64,000 nt of DNA from MWAR01 sp035388825 (GTDB lineage Bacteria > Muiribacteriota > Ozemobacteria > Ozemobacterales > Ozemobacteraceae): contig DAOOQQ010000013.1 of NCBI GenBank assembly GCA_035388825.1, positions 1 to 64,000 on the forward strand. Reading direction: 5' to 3'. Positions 7,752-17,357 of the stretch are shown here, piece after piece (the first letter of the stretch is position 1; the number at the start of each line of letters is the position of its first letter). The notes below the pieces were generated by a model. That model was not told the origin of the DNA. It saw nothing but the letters and a program-made list of their open reading frames with translations, and ran no database searches. The translations under genes were made by a program, and so were the position numbers.

Positions 7752-9647
7752 GTGGCCGGAAAAGCCGTTATCATCCATTCGCCGGAAGAGGCCGAGCATT
7801 TCGTCCGGCAACATGGTACAAACGCAGACAGGGAGTTTCGGCTTTTTACGACCAGCGCTGCGGTGGACGGTTTCCTGGCGCAGAGACACTCTCTTCGAAG
7901 TGAATGTTTGAGCTGTTATATAACGCATGATGAAGTCGTCGAACATATTCAGGTGTCCGAAGCCTTTGTCATCACCCTCATGGACGCTCTCGACGAGAAA
8001 ATTTCCCCGGATTTCAACCGCAAGGTGGGCTGTCGGGGAATGAGGTTTTTCCAGCCTCTCTACTCCTATTACGGCTTCATTCGTTTCAATGCCTGTCTGA
8101 ATTTCCTCATCGGTCTTCAGCGTGCTCTCGCCCGGCATGACATTTCCGAACTTCACTATTACGAATACGCATTTCGCGAAGGATTTCGGTCCGAAATGAG
8201 CATAGCCAAGCTTATTTCCGGAGTGCTTCCCGAAAAGATCGAGCGATTTCCCATCGGGCTGCCTGCGAATGACGGCGTGGTTGCCGAACGTGGAAGATCG
8301 CTCTTCCAGGCGGGCTTCGGGCTCGTTTCTGACTTCAGGCGGCTGGCCGGCATATGCCACCCCGGATTCTTGGGCCGGCTCCTTCACAGATGCAAAACCC
8401 TCCTGTGTTTGATGGCACCCGCGAGCCGCCGTCCGGCGGTGTTCATCCACGACCCTCCCGGAAAACTCTCCTTCTACCAACGAGCACTGAAACGATACAA
8501 TCTTTTTTCCGAAGAGCTTGTCATGCGGTGTTCAGCCGCCAAGAGCGAGGAGAAAAAGAGTATTCGGCTCGATATCGACATGCCCCGGCAGGATCGTTTC
8601 GGCATAGGCCGGTTGATCCTGGACGACATGGAAGCCGACTGGAATGGCAACAACTATATTGACGCGCTGATCGCTTTTTCCGCGGCCGTGCGAAGCCATG
8701 ACATAAGGCTCGGTGTCTGGGGAACACCGCCGGTCAGCGGCTCGCGCGATCTTCTTCACTCGCTCCTGTTCGAATATCTTCTGGTCTCGGGAATCCCCGT
8801 CATTGGCCATCAGCATGGAGGGCCTTATATCGGTGATCAGAAGAACTACACGGTTGCATTCATGGATTTTTCCCGGTGCAGTCATTATGTCAGCTATGGG
8901 TTCACCAAAGAGGATTTCAAACATGCCTATCCCCAGGCGGCCGAACCCTGCGTCGAACTGTTCCGTTATGGGAATGCGTCCGTGAAATCCGGAAACCGTC
9001 AGCCCCCGGTGACGAAAGAGGCGGTCGACATCCTTTTCCCGATCACCAATACCATTTCCCTGTTCGATGGTGGCATGAAACGGGACAAGCCGGACTTCAT
9101 CATGGCGAAGCAGGTTGCATTGCTGACCCACCTGGAGTCGAAAACCGGTTACAACATCGTCGTCAAACCATTCAAGCGGAGCAATTCCAATAATCTGTGC
9201 ATGTTTTCCTACTTGAAAGGATGCAAAAACATCCGAATTGCCGATGACCTTGCTTTTTCCGAAGCCATGCGGATCTACGATGTCAAATGCGTCGTCATTG
9301 AACATATTTCCAGTCCTCTCTACGAGTCACTCGGTGAGGATGTCGAGATTCTCGTGTGGGCAGGCAAGGTGGCTCCACTGGAAGACGGTGCCCTGGAGCT
9401 GCTGAAAAAAAGGGTTTACTTTCTCGAGACGGAGCGGGATATGTTGGATCACATTGACCTGTTTTTGAAGAACGAACTGCCGAAAAAGCGTGACTCGTCC
9501 TATTTCGACCATTATGTACGCGGCTGTACCGACGGCAGACATCGTGAAATCAGGCTCGCAGAGCGTCTCGCACGGTCCCATATCAGGAGAGACGATGAGG
9601 CCGGCAGTGACAGGAACGGGAAGCAGCGAACTCGTCATGAATCCTGA
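7752..9647 (+). CDS. Putative surface-glycan transferase with HQHGG motif
   Basis: The protein has 631 residues and starts at GTG, preceded by GAGGAA; stop and start of the neighbours are 1 nt apart. The central IGHQHGGPYIGDQ motif and the later VVKPFKRSN and EHISSPLYESLGED segments resemble the LIC12162 family of putative transferases in Leptospira-type O-antigen loci, and more distantly GT-B surface-carbohydrate proteins. No transmembrane helix is evident. The N-terminal ~220 residues do not resemble anything I recognise. The 3' end overlaps the flippase gene by 53 nt. I infer a glycosyl or glycerophosphoryl transferase acting on a lipid-linked intermediate; a closer match search could change this. 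Confidence 0.5.
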   Translation: MAGKAVIIHSPEEAEHFVRQHGTNADREFRLFTTSAAVDGFLAQRHSLRSECLSCYITHDEVVEHIQVSEAFVITLMDALDEKISPDFNRKVGCRGMRFFQPLYSYYGFIRFNACLNFLIGLQRALARHDISELHYYEYAFREGFRSEMSIAKLISGVLPEKIERFPIGLPANDGVVAERGRSLFQAGFGLVSDFRRLAGICHPGFLGRLLHRCKTLLCLMAPASRRPAVFIHDPPGKLSFYQRALKRYNLFSEELVMRCSAAKSEEKKSIRLDIDMPRQDRFGIGRLILDDMEADWNGNNYIDALIAFSAAVRSHDIRLGVWGTPPVSGSRDLLHSLLFEYLLVSGIPVIGHQHGGPYIGDQKNYTVAFMDFSRCSHYVSYGFTKEDFKHAYPQAAEPCVELFRYGNASVKSGNRQPPVTKEAVDILFPITNTISLFDGGMKRDKPDFIMAKQVALLTHLESKTGYNIVVKPFKRSNSNNLCMFSYLKGCKNIRIADDLAFSEAMRIYDVKCVVIEHISSPLYESLGEDVEILVWAGKVAPLEDGALELLKKRVYFLETERDMLDHIDLFLKNELPKKRDSSYFDHYVRGCTDGRHREIRLAERLARSHIRRDDEAGSDRNGKQRTRHES

Positions 9648-11217
9648 TTCCAAAGGCGCCGAAGGCCCGGCGACCGGGCAGGCGGCGCCGGACTCGCTTG
9701 CGAAGCGGTATCTCTTCAAGGTTTCCACGAATGTTCTGGGCCTGATCATCAGCCTCGGCTCCCAGGTGATCATCCCGCGAAGTCTTGGCCCCGTCGCGTT
9801 TGGAGATTTCAACTTCCTGACGAACTTTTTCAATCAGTTCATCGGATTCTTCGATCTCGGAACGTCTCTTGCCTTTTTCACCAAGCTTTCCCAGCGCCCC
9901 AAGGACAGCGGCCTCATCGGCTTTTATCTGATTTTCATGGGGATCATGACCCTGCTGACGCTCGGATTCGTGGGGTTGCTCCATGGCTTTGGACTCTTTC
10001 CGCTTCTCCTCCCGGACCAGAAGCCATTTTTCATCATCCTGGCCGCGATTCTCGGCCTCGCCGGCTGGATGGGCCAGGTTGGAGCCGGCATGGGCGACGC
10101 GTTTGGTCTCACCGTTCCAATGGAAAAAATCCGGATGGTGCAGAAGATCGTGGGGTTTGGACTCGTCGTCGGTCTCTTTTTCTCGAATCTCCTCGACCTC
10201 GAAACTTTTTTCTATTACAACCTGATCCTGGTATTTCTGTTTCTGGCGCCGCTGTGTTCCCTTCTCGCAAAAAACGGCATGGCGTTTCGATACTGCCTGA
10301 GGCATGCCTGGAGAGCGTTTGGCAAGTATCTTCAGGAATTCTGGACCTATTGTCACCCTCTGTTGGTCTACTCACTGGCAAGCATGATCATCAACATGAT
10401 GGACAGATGGCTGCTGCAACGATTTGCGGGAAGCGAACAACAGGGCTTTTTCGGGCTTTCGGCCTCCATCGGCGCCATTTGTTTCCTGTTTTCGAGTGCG
10501 ATGACCCCCCTTCTGACGCGGGAGTTCTCCATCGCTTTCCATCGGAACGACAAGCCTATGATGGCAAGCCTGTTCCGAAGGCATATCCCCCTCCTTTTCT
10601 CGATAACCGCGTTCTTTTCTTGTTTCGTCGTGGTTCAGGCACCCAATGTGGTGGCCATTTTCGGTGGCAGCCGGTTCGCTGACGCCGCCGTTCCCGTTGC
10701 GATCATGGCCTTCTATCCCGTTTATCAGACCTATGGCCAACTGGTCGGAGCGGTCTTCTATGCAACCGGCAATACCGGGTTGTACCGAAACATTGGCCTG
10801 ACCGTCATGCTGCTCGGCATGCCCGCCACCATCCTCCTGGTGGGGCCGTCCGCCGTGTTCGGGCTGGATCTGGGAGCCACGGGGCTGGCCCTGAAAAGTG
10901 TCCTGATCAATTTCATTGCGGTCAATGCCCTTCTGTTCTTCATTGCCCGGGTTCTGGAATTCCGGTATTCGAAATACCTTCTCCACCAGGCTGGATGCCT
11001 GGCTCTGTTTCTCCTGGTGGGTCATGGCTGCCGTCTGATGGCGAACGTCCTTCTCCCAGGCGCTTCCAGAGGTGTTCTGTTCGTTGTCGCAGGCGCGGCA
11101 TATTCCGTTTCGGCTCTCGTCATTCTGCTCACCGTCCCCCTTGCCTACGGTCTCGACCGGGGGCATACCGACAAACTTCGGAAGCTGTTGGCACCATATT
11201 TGGGGATGCATCGGTGA
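9595..11217 (+). CDS. Wzx-like polysaccharide flippase
   Basis: From this start the protein has 540 residues with about 12-14 hydrophobic segments, including LGLIISLGSQVIIPRSLGP at the front and LYRNIGLTVMLLG and VLFVVAGAAYSVSALVILL towards the end. This is the MATE/MOP flippase plan that exports undecaprenyl-linked repeat units across the inner membrane. AGGAGA at 9585-9590 supports ATG 9595. The frame is open further upstream (ATG 9490), and ATG 9637 is an alternative. It overlaps the preceding gene. No Wzy polymerase is recognisable in the window. Confidence 0.85.
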   Translation: MRPAVTGTGSSELVMNPDSKGAEGPATGQAAPDSLAKRYLFKVSTNVLGLIISLGSQVIIPRSLGPVAFGDFNFLTNFFNQFIGFFDLGTSLAFFTKLSQRPKDSGLIGFYLIFMGIMTLLTLGFVGLLHGFGLFPLLLPDQKPFFIILAAILGLAGWMGQVGAGMGDAFGLTVPMEKIRMVQKIVGFGLVVGLFFSNLLDLETFFYYNLILVFLFLAPLCSLLAKNGMAFRYCLRHAWRAFGKYLQEFWTYCHPLLVYSLASMIINMMDRWLLQRFAGSEQQGFFGLSASIGAICFLFSSAMTPLLTREFSIAFHRNDKPMMASLFRRHIPLLFSITAFFSCFVVVQAPNVVAIFGGSRFADAAVPVAIMAFYPVYQTYGQLVGAVFYATGNTGLYRNIGLTVMLLGMPATILLVGPSAVFGLDLGATGLALKSVLINFIAVNALLFFIARVLEFRYSKYLLHQAGCLALFLLVGHGCRLMANVLLPGASRGVLFVVAGAAYSVSALVILLTVPLAYGLDRGHTDKLRKLLAPYLGMHR

Positions 11218-11330
11218 CCTTGTTCGCTTTCCTGTGTTATCCGGTGGGTGCCGGCCGCTCTTCGGATTTTCCCTGCCTTGGGAACGTCTGGCGGTTGACA
11301 GCCTTTTTGCGGAAATATCGAAAACTATCC

Positions 11331-11359
11331 TTTACAGGACACGGGCATTCTGCTAGTTT
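11331..11359 (+). promoter_or_regulatory. Weak candidate promoter before methyltransferase
   Basis: In the 172-nt gap after the flippase, TTTACA (11331-11336) is followed after 17 nt by TAGTTT (11354-11359) with a TGC extension. An alternative TTGACA lies at 11295. The gap contains no gene, and one of these could start a new transcript for the downstream genes. Confidence 0.25.
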
Positions 11360-11389
11360 CATATCACTCTTTTCAACCGGGACGCAGGA

Positions 11390-12199
11390 ATGAACACGGA
11401 GTTCTGGATTCAACCTCCCAGCGGCGAATTCCTCGAAAACGACTACTGGAATGACGAGGAACAAGAGAAATCCAAAGAGTTTTTCATCCTGGACGGGGAT
11501 TTCGGCAAGCTCGAGCGTTTTCTGGAAAAGACGGGGCTTGGCAGGGATCTCGAGCGCTGTCTCGAACTCCTGAAACGACAGTTCGACATCACCCTTGGGG
11601 GCGCGGGAATCGATCTGGCTGGAGGAAATCTCTGGGCGGTTCCCTACCTGCTGAAGTCCGGGCGGGTGACGCATCTTCACTGCCTGGAGCGGAGCCATCA
11701 CCGGCTGTTCAAGCTCGGCCCCAATCTCATCAGGCATTATGGAATTGATGAAAGCCGGATCACGCTGGTGTACGGGGATTTTCATGATATCCACCTGCCG
11801 GATGGCTCCCTCGATTTCGTCTTCCTGTCAGCCGCCTTTCATCATGCCGCCGAACCAAAAAAACTGCTTCGCGAAATACGCCGCGTCCTGAAAGATCGTG
11901 GAGTCGCCATCATCATTGGCGAGCATCATGTCGACTTCCAAAAGGCGTGGTTGAAAAACCTGGGCAAGCTGATTCTCCAGGCCCTTCTTCCTGCGCATGT
12001 TCAGACCCTCATGTTCGGGAAGCAGCTTGCGCCGCGCCCTCTCTGGGCGAAGACCTGTGATCTTTTTCCGCCCGATCCCCTTCTCGGGGACCACTTCTAC
12101 TCGCTTCGGGAATACCGCAGGATGTTCACCGGCTTCGACATGTGTGACTTTCACAACCCGTCGAATCGGTTCCGGTCATTCGTTCTCGTCAAGCGGTAG
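11390..12199 (+). CDS. Class I SAM methyltransferase
   Basis: The 269-residue protein has a methyltransferase domain from about residue 60: GIDLAGGNLWAVPYLLKSG is the SAM loop region, YGDFHDIHLPDGSLDFVF the adenine-binding strand, and FHHAAEPKKLLREIRRVLKDRG the UbiE/Methyltransf_11-type segment. The N-terminal 55 residues (YWNDEEQEKSKEFF) are acidic and may form a lid. The C-terminus (LREYRRMFTGF) is typical of small-molecule methyltransferases. The substrate is presumably a glycan precursor, given the surroundings. It lacks the zinc ribbon of its two relatives in this cluster. Confidence 0.78.
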   Translation: MNTEFWIQPPSGEFLENDYWNDEEQEKSKEFFILDGDFGKLERFLEKTGLGRDLERCLELLKRQFDITLGGAGIDLAGGNLWAVPYLLKSGRVTHLHCLERSHHRLFKLGPNLIRHYGIDESRITLVYGDFHDIHLPDGSLDFVFLSAAFHHAAEPKKLLREIRRVLKDRGVAIIIGEHHVDFQKAWLKNLGKLILQALLPAHVQTLMFGKQLAPRPLWAKTCDLFPPDPLLGDHFYSLREYRRMFTGFDMCDFHNPSNRFRSFVLVKR

Positions 12200-12364
12200 T
12201 CCCCGTGAGGTCGTCCGGCGAATGCCTTCGCCGGCATGCTGAGATTTCCCGGGAAGCCTGACGCCGCACTGTATCTTGTCAGGGGAGAGGAGTATACTAC
12301 TGCGGCATTGATGTCATCTCACAGGGGGAACACGGATCCCCCCCAGGAAGGAGCTCTCCACACC

Positions 12365-13870
12365 ATGGCCAGGAACTTTCGCGTCCTGTTCATTTACCCG
12401 AATACGGAAATGGCCACCCTCGTTCCGATCAATCTGTCCCTCCTCTCGGCGTGTCTGAAACAGGCTTCGATCGATGTCGAATTGTTCGATACGACGTACT
12501 ATCATTCGGAAGAGGTGAATTTCGAACAGAAGAAGGTGGAGCTTCTCCAGCTGAAGCCGTTCAGTTATTCCGACAAGGGGGTTTCCTACCTTGAAACGGA
12601 TATGTTCCAGGATCTGAAGAAGCGGGTGAACGACTTCCAGCCGGATCTCATCGGGATCACCCTCGTCGAAGACACGTGGGAGCTGGGAAAATCCCTCGTT
12701 GCTGCCATTGCCGATTATCAGCGCCCGGTTATCGCCGGCGGGGTATTCGTCTCGTTTTCTCCCGAAGAGACGATTCAGAACCCCAATATCGACATGATCT
12801 GCATTGGCGAGGGCGAGGGGGCTCTCGTCGAGCTGTGCCAGAAAATGCGGGCAGGGGAGGATACGACCGGGATACGGAACTTGTGGGTGAAGAAAAATGG
12901 CCAGCTGTTCAAGAATCCGATGCGGCCTGTCACCGATCTTGCGACCCTGCCCGTCATCGATTACGATATTTTCGACCGGAAACGCTTGTATCGGCCGATG
13001 CAGGGCAAAGTCTATTCGATGATCCATGTGGAACTGGACCGGGGCTGTCCGTATTCCTGCACGTATTGCGAAGCCCCCCAGCTCCGAAAACTCTTCCAGG
13101 AAAACGGATGCGGAAACTATTACCGTCGAAAGACCCCCGATCAGATATTCGCCGAACTCAGGCAGTTGATAGATAAATATAAGCCTGACTATATCAATTT
13201 CAATGCCGAATCGTTTCTTGCCAAGCCCCTGGGCGAACTCCAGGAGCTTGCGTCGCGTTACGCATCGATTCGAATTCCGTTCTGGTGTCAGTCCCGTCCC
13301 GAGACGGTGACCGAGGAGAAGATCCGGATCCTGAAAGAGATGAATTGCCAGAATATGCAGTTCGGAATCGAGCATGGGAACGAAGAGTTCCGGGAGAGGA
13401 TGCTGAACCGAACATACACCAATGCCCAGATGATCGAAGGATTCAGGATTGTCGAGGATGTTGGAATTGCCTATACGGTCAACAATATCATCGGATTCCC
13501 GGAGGAAACCCGGGAGCTGGTGTTCGATACGATTGCCGTCAACCGGGAGATCAAGCCAGCAACCGCGAATGTATATCTATTCACGCCCTACAAGGGCACG
13601 ACTCTCTATCAATACTGCCTGGAGAAGGGATACATATCCAGCGAGGACCGTGTTCACCAGGTGCTGGATTCCGTGCCCTTGAGACATCAGAGCATTTCCT
13701 ACCAAGAGCTCAAGGGGCTCCAGAGGACGTTTCCGTTGTATTCTCGGTTTCCCGAGAGCCGGTTTCCCGAAATCCGGCGGGCGGAAATTTTCGATGAGGA
13801 GGGAAATCGTTCTTTCGAACGATTGCGCAACGAATACATGGAGAAGTTCTTCGGGATCCCCCACAAATAG
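12365..13870 (+). CDS. B12-binding-domain radical SAM protein
   Basis: The 501-residue protein starts at ATG 12365, preceded by AAGGAG; the in-frame extension upstream to 12236 looks non-coding. The N-terminal B12-type domain holds INLSLLSACLKQ and VIAGGVFVSFSPEE. The 4Fe-4S ligands are C228, C232 and C235 in CPYSCTYC. MQFGIEHGNEEFRERMLNR and NIIGFPEETRELVFDT belong to the radical SAM barrel. It is the second such enzyme in this cluster and is probably a methyltransferase or rearrangement enzyme for a sugar or lipid group. An isolated TATACT at 12293 without a -35 is the only promoter-like sequence in the 165-nt gap before it. Confidence 0.87.
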   Translation: MARNFRVLFIYPNTEMATLVPINLSLLSACLKQASIDVELFDTTYYHSEEVNFEQKKVELLQLKPFSYSDKGVSYLETDMFQDLKKRVNDFQPDLIGITLVEDTWELGKSLVAAIADYQRPVIAGGVFVSFSPEETIQNPNIDMICIGEGEGALVELCQKMRAGEDTTGIRNLWVKKNGQLFKNPMRPVTDLATLPVIDYDIFDRKRLYRPMQGKVYSMIHVELDRGCPYSCTYCEAPQLRKLFQENGCGNYYRRKTPDQIFAELRQLIDKYKPDYINFNAESFLAKPLGELQELASRYASIRIPFWCQSRPETVTEEKIRILKEMNCQNMQFGIEHGNEEFRERMLNRTYTNAQMIEGFRIVEDVGIAYTVNNIIGFPEETRELVFDTIAVNREIKPATANVYLFTPYKGTTLYQYCLEKGYISSEDRVHQVLDSVPLRHQSISYQELKGLQRTFPLYSRFPESRFPEIRRAEIFDEEGNRSFERLRNEYMEKFFGIPHK

Positions 13871-13954
13871 ATACAGCTCCGCGGCAGGCTCCTGTGGGGC
13901 GTCCTGGAGCTCTGAAGAGCACGAATCGCAGCATTTCGGCAGGAGGAACGTTGG

Positions 13955-14890
13955 GTGTCCAAGATACTCATATCAACTACATCTTTTGATATTGAACGAC
14001 AGGAGCTCTTGAAATCGATCGTGAGCCAGGGATTCCAGCTCGTCACGAATCCTTACGGCAGGCGCTTGAAGGAAACGGAGGCGGCGGAGCTGCTGACGGA
14101 TGACATCGTTGGCATGATTGCCGGAGTCGAGCCTCTCACGCGCCCCGTGCTGGAGGGTGCGAAGTCGCTGAAAGTGATTTCCCGTTGCGGTGTTGGCCTG
14201 GACAGCGTCGATCTCATGGCCGCCCGGGAGCGGAGCATTGAAGTTTTCAACACGCCCGGCGCCCCGGTTGTCTCCGTCGCGGAGCTGACCCTGTCGCTCA
14301 TCCTGAACATGCTGCGCAAGGTGGCGCAAGCCGACCGGAGCATTCGGGCCGGGGAATGGAAGCCTCTCATGGGCGGCCTCCTGGCCGCTCAGACCATCGG
14401 AGTCATCGGCTACGGCCGCATCGGAAAGCGGGTGTGCCAGCTTCTGCATGCCTTCGGAGCCAAGGTGCTTGTCTATGATAAAATGGAAACCTCCGTAGAA
14501 GCCAATCTGCAGTTTCTGCCCATGCGGGAACTCATCAGAAAATCGGATGTCATTGCGCTCCATCTTCCCTACGACGAAGAGACCCGCCATCTCATCGATA
14601 CCGAGATGCTCGAGCTCATGAAACCGAATGCCATCCTTGTCAACACCTCCCGTGGCGGAATCATCGACGAGGTGGCCCTTCACCGCGCGCTCTCCGAAAA
14701 GAGGATCGCCGGTGCCGCCCTGGATGTATTCGAGGAAGAGCCTTACAAGGGGCCGCTTCGGGAACTTCCGAATGTCCTGCTGACTGCCCATATGGGTTCA
14801 TATGCTCAGGAGGCTCGGCGGCAGATGGAGGACGAGGCAGTCGAGAACTTGTACAAGGGACTTGTGGGAGCTGGAATCCTGGCCAGGTGA
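13955..14890 (+). CDS. D-2-hydroxyacid dehydrogenase, SerA-like
   Basis: The start is GTG with AGGAGG 8 nt upstream. The 311-residue protein has the split substrate domain (VISRCGVGLDSVD) and the NAD Rossmann fold IGVIGYGRIGKRV near 149. The family active-site pattern is present: LVNTSRGGIIDE, ALDVFEEEP and catalytic H in LLTAHMGSYAQEA (a variant of the usual xxHxGxxT). It lacks the C-terminal ACT domain of full SerA. It oxidises or reduces a D-2-hydroxyacid/2-oxoacid with NAD. It heads a coupled block with a HAD phosphatase, a CMP-transferase and an aminotransferase, so it probably serves a dedicated precursor pathway rather than serine synthesis. Confidence 0.85.
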   Translation: MSKILISTTSFDIERQELLKSIVSQGFQLVTNPYGRRLKETEAAELLTDDIVGMIAGVEPLTRPVLEGAKSLKVISRCGVGLDSVDLMAARERSIEVFNTPGAPVVSVAELTLSLILNMLRKVAQADRSIRAGEWKPLMGGLLAAQTIGVIGYGRIGKRVCQLLHAFGAKVLVYDKMETSVEANLQFLPMRELIRKSDVIALHLPYDEETRHLIDTEMLELMKPNAILVNTSRGGIIDEVALHRALSEKRIAGAALDVFEEEPYKGPLRELPNVLLTAHMGSYAQEARRQMEDEAVENLYKGLVGAGILAR

Positions 14891-14896
14891 CAACAA

Positions 14897-15847
14897 ATGA
14901 GTAAAAAAAAGGAACATGTCGTCGTTTTCGGTGGAAGCGGGTTTCTCGGAAGCCATGTTGCCGATGCCCTGTCCGAATCCGGTTTTCATGTCCGCCTCTT
15001 CGACTGCAATTCATCCCCCTATCGGAAACCCGATCAGGAGATGATCGTCGGCGACATCATGGATCCCGATGCCGTCGCCCGAGCGGCCAGCGGATGCCGG
15101 TATGTCTACAACTTCGCTGCGCTGGCGGACATGGATGACGCAAAAAACAAACCGTTGCAAACGGCGAAGCTGAACATCATCGGCAATCTCCACGCGCTCG
15201 AAGCTGCCCGCATGGCGAAGGCCGAGCGGTTCGTTTTCGCCAGCTCGGTGTATGTCTATTCTGCGGCAGGCTCCTTTTACCGAGTCAGCAAGCAATCCGC
15301 CGAGAGCTTCGTGGAAGCGTATCAGGAACGTTATGGCCTGCCTTACACCATCCTTCGATACGGATCGCTCTACGGCCGCCGTGCCGACAAGCGCAACGCG
15401 ATCTTCAATTTCTTGAAAACGGCTCTCACCGAAGGAGCCATTTCCTACAAAGGCAGCCCGGATTCGATGCGGGAATACATCCACGTCGCCGACGCGGCAC
15501 GGCTGAGCGTTCAGATCCTCGACGCGGGCTTCGAGAACCGCCACATCATTCTAACCGGCCATGAACGCATGCCCGTCAGAAATCTCCTGAAAATGATCTC
15601 GGAAATGATCTCCAAGCCGGGCCAGGAGTCTGTCAAGATCCATTTCAGCACGGAACGGGAATACTGGCATTACGAAATGACCCCTTATGCATTCCATCCG
15701 AAAATTGGGCACAAGCTCGTTGCGAATGATTACGTGGACCTGGGCCAGGGGTTACTCGACTGCATCGCCGAGATTCACGAAGCCGAGTGTCGGAATGGGC
15801 AAACCAGCGACGGTGACTGGATCGTGGACAAAAGCGACGAAACATGA
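14897..15847 (+). CDS. NAD-dependent epimerase/dehydratase (SDR)
   Basis: The 316-residue extended SDR has the cofactor loop VFGGSGFLGSHVAD at residues 9-22, FAALADMDDAKN in place of the HLAA motif, SSVYVYS as the Ser-containing strand, and the catalytic YxxxK as YRVSK. It acts on a nucleotide-sugar, most likely as an epimerase, reductase or decarboxylase; the exact reaction cannot be read. AGGTGA lies 6 nt before ATG, and the next gene overlaps (ATGATGG). It belongs to the 13955-21425 block. Confidence 0.83.
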   Translation: MSKKKEHVVVFGGSGFLGSHVADALSESGFHVRLFDCNSSPYRKPDQEMIVGDIMDPDAVARAASGCRYVYNFAALADMDDAKNKPLQTAKLNIIGNLHALEAARMAKAERFVFASSVYVYSAAGSFYRVSKQSAESFVEAYQERYGLPYTILRYGSLYGRRADKRNAIFNFLKTALTEGAISYKGSPDSMREYIHVADAARLSVQILDAGFENRHIILTGHERMPVRNLLKMISEMISKPGQESVKIHFSTEREYWHYEMTPYAFHPKIGHKLVANDYVDLGQGLLDCIAEIHEAECRNGQTSDGDWIVDKSDET

Positions 15848-16497
15848 TGGCGGCTTTCCATTTCGATGCAATTGTTTTCGACTTCGACGGGGTCATTCTC
15901 GAATCCGTCGACGTGAAGACGCGGGCATTTGCCGCCTTGTATGCCGAATACGGTCCGGAAGTCGTCCGACAGGTGGTGGAATATCACCTTCGGCATGGTG
16001 GAATTTCTCGGTTCATCAAGTTCCGTTACTACCATGAAACGCTCCTCGGTAAAGTTCTTTCTCCCGATGACGAACAGGTGTTGTCCGAGCGATTTTCCAG
16101 CCTGGTCTTGAGTGAAATTCTGGCTTCGCCCTGGGTTGCGGGCGCCGAAGCTTTCCTCCGGAAGTATTGCCGCATTCTTCCGTTGTTCGTTGCGTCCGGA
16201 ACGCCCCAGGAGGAACTGGAGATGATCATCGAGAGACGGGGGATCACCAGGTGCTTCGTTTCCTGCCATGGCACTCCTTCGTCCAAAGGCCAGATCATTG
16301 CATCGATCGTGAAGCGGCACGGATTCAATCCTGGACGTGTTTTGATGATCGGAGACGCCATGGCCGACTACGAGGGAGCCCGGGAAGCTGGAGTGCGGTT
16401 CCTTGGGCGTCTTGGAACCGGCAGCACCGTGTTTCCGCCGGATGTCGCCACGGTCCGCGACCTTGACACCCTGGAGACCTTCATCACTGCCACCTGA
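15844..16497 (+). CDS. HAD-superfamily phosphatase
   Basis: The 217-residue protein has the HAD nucleophile motif I as VFDFDGVILES (Asp nucleophile and general acid) near residue 10, motif II VASGTPQEE, the motif III lysine region SSKGQIIASIV, and motif IV MIGDAMADYEGA. A helical cap lies between motifs I and II. This is the phosphoglycolate-phosphatase/beta-phosphoglucomutase type. It probably dephosphorylates a pathway intermediate before CMP activation by the following gene. It starts inside the stop of the upstream SDR. Confidence 0.83.
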   Translation: MMAAFHFDAIVFDFDGVILESVDVKTRAFAALYAEYGPEVVRQVVEYHLRHGGISRFIKFRYYHETLLGKVLSPDDEQVLSERFSSLVLSEILASPWVAGAEAFLRKYCRILPLFVASGTPQEELEMIIERRGITRCFVSCHGTPSSKGQIIASIVKRHGFNPGRVLMIGDAMADYEGAREAGVRFLGRLGTGSTVFPPDVATVRDLDTLETFITAT

Positions 16498-16508
16498 CGT
16501 CCGGTGCC

Positions 16509-16537
16509 TTTACTTCGAATGCTTCTTTTTATAAAAT
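16509..16537 (+). promoter_or_regulatory. Candidate sigma70-type promoter
   Basis: TTTACT (16509-16514), 17-nt spacer, TAAAAT (16532-16537) lie in the 62-nt gap before the cytidylyltransferase, in an AT-rich patch. It may be an internal promoter for the second half of the block. Confidence 0.42.
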
Positions 16538-16559
16538 ACCGCGCGAAAAGGAGTCTCTC

Positions 16560-17357
16560 ATGATTGCTGCGTTGCTGCTTGGACGGAAAGGAAGTGTCGG
16601 ATTTCCGGGGAAGAATCTTTTTCCCCTTCTCGGCCGGCCGTTGTGCTCCTACCCCCTGATGGCAGCAAAGAATTCGCCCTCTGTCGACAGGACCTACGTA
16701 TCGACGGATGACGAGCGAATCATGGAGATCGGCAGGGGGCACGGAGCGGAAATCATCGTCCGTCCTCCCGAGCTCGCCTCAAAAACCGCTCTGGGTGAGC
16801 ATGCCTATGTTCACGGATACAAGGTCATCCGGGAGCTGGCGATGAAAGAAGGGAAAGAGCTCGAACTGATGGTGCTTCTCTTCTGTAATGCGGCAACTAT
16901 TATACCACAGGCTATTGAAGAAGGCATTGCGGCCCTCCGGAAAAATCCCGAATATGACTCGGCCGTCACGGTGTCCTGCTACAACATGTGGAGCCCCCTG
17001 CGCGCCAGGAAGATAGGCGTGGACGGTCTTCTGCATCCGTTTGTGCCCTTCGAGACGTTCGGAGACCCGAAAACGCTCAACTGCGATCGTGATTCGCAGG
17101 GGGACGTCTGGTTCGCCGACATGAGCGTTTCGATCGTTCGGCCCCGATGTCTCGAACACCTCGAAGACGGCTTGCTGCCCCAAAAATGGATGGGACAGAA
17201 GATTTTCCCCGTGAAACAGTGGGGGGGCTGCGACGTCGACTATGAATGGCAGATGCCCACCGTGGAGTATTGGCTGAAGAAGCAGGGCTTCACCGAAACC
17301 GCGACGCCTTATGAAAAAGGCGGCGTGGCCGCCAGGGGAGTCGCTTCCCATGGCTAA
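16560..17357 (+). CDS. NeuA/PseF-type cytidylyltransferase
   Basis: The 265-residue protein has the CTP phosphate loop GRKGSVGFPGKNLFPLLGRP at residues 9-28, VDRTYVSTDDERI, and the acidic DVWFADMSVSIVRP segment with metal-binding aspartates. This is the family of CMP-sialate, CMP-pseudaminate and CMP-Kdo synthetases. AAAAGGAG precedes the ATG. Its neighbours do not include a NeuB condensing enzyme, so its acid partner comes either from the - strand nonulosonate cassette or from the hydroxyacid dehydrogenase/phosphatase steps of its own block. It overlaps the next gene by 8 nt. Confidence 0.85.
   Translation: MIAALLLGRKGSVGFPGKNLFPLLGRPLCSYPLMAAKNSPSVDRTYVSTDDERIMEIGRGHGAEIIVRPPELASKTALGEHAYVHGYKVIRELAMKEGKELELMVLLFCNAATIIPQAIEEGIAALRKNPEYDSAVTVSCYNMWSPLRARKIGVDGLLHPFVPFETFGDPKTLNCDRDSQGDVWFADMSVSIVRPRCLEHLEDGLLPQKWMGQKIFPVKQWGGCDVDYEWQMPTVEYWLKKQGFTETATPYEKGGVAARGVASHG

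Noticed and set aside
13955..14890. Assignment as serA for serine biosynthesis
   Set aside because: No ACT domain, unusual LTAHMGS active-site text and a glycan-operon setting.
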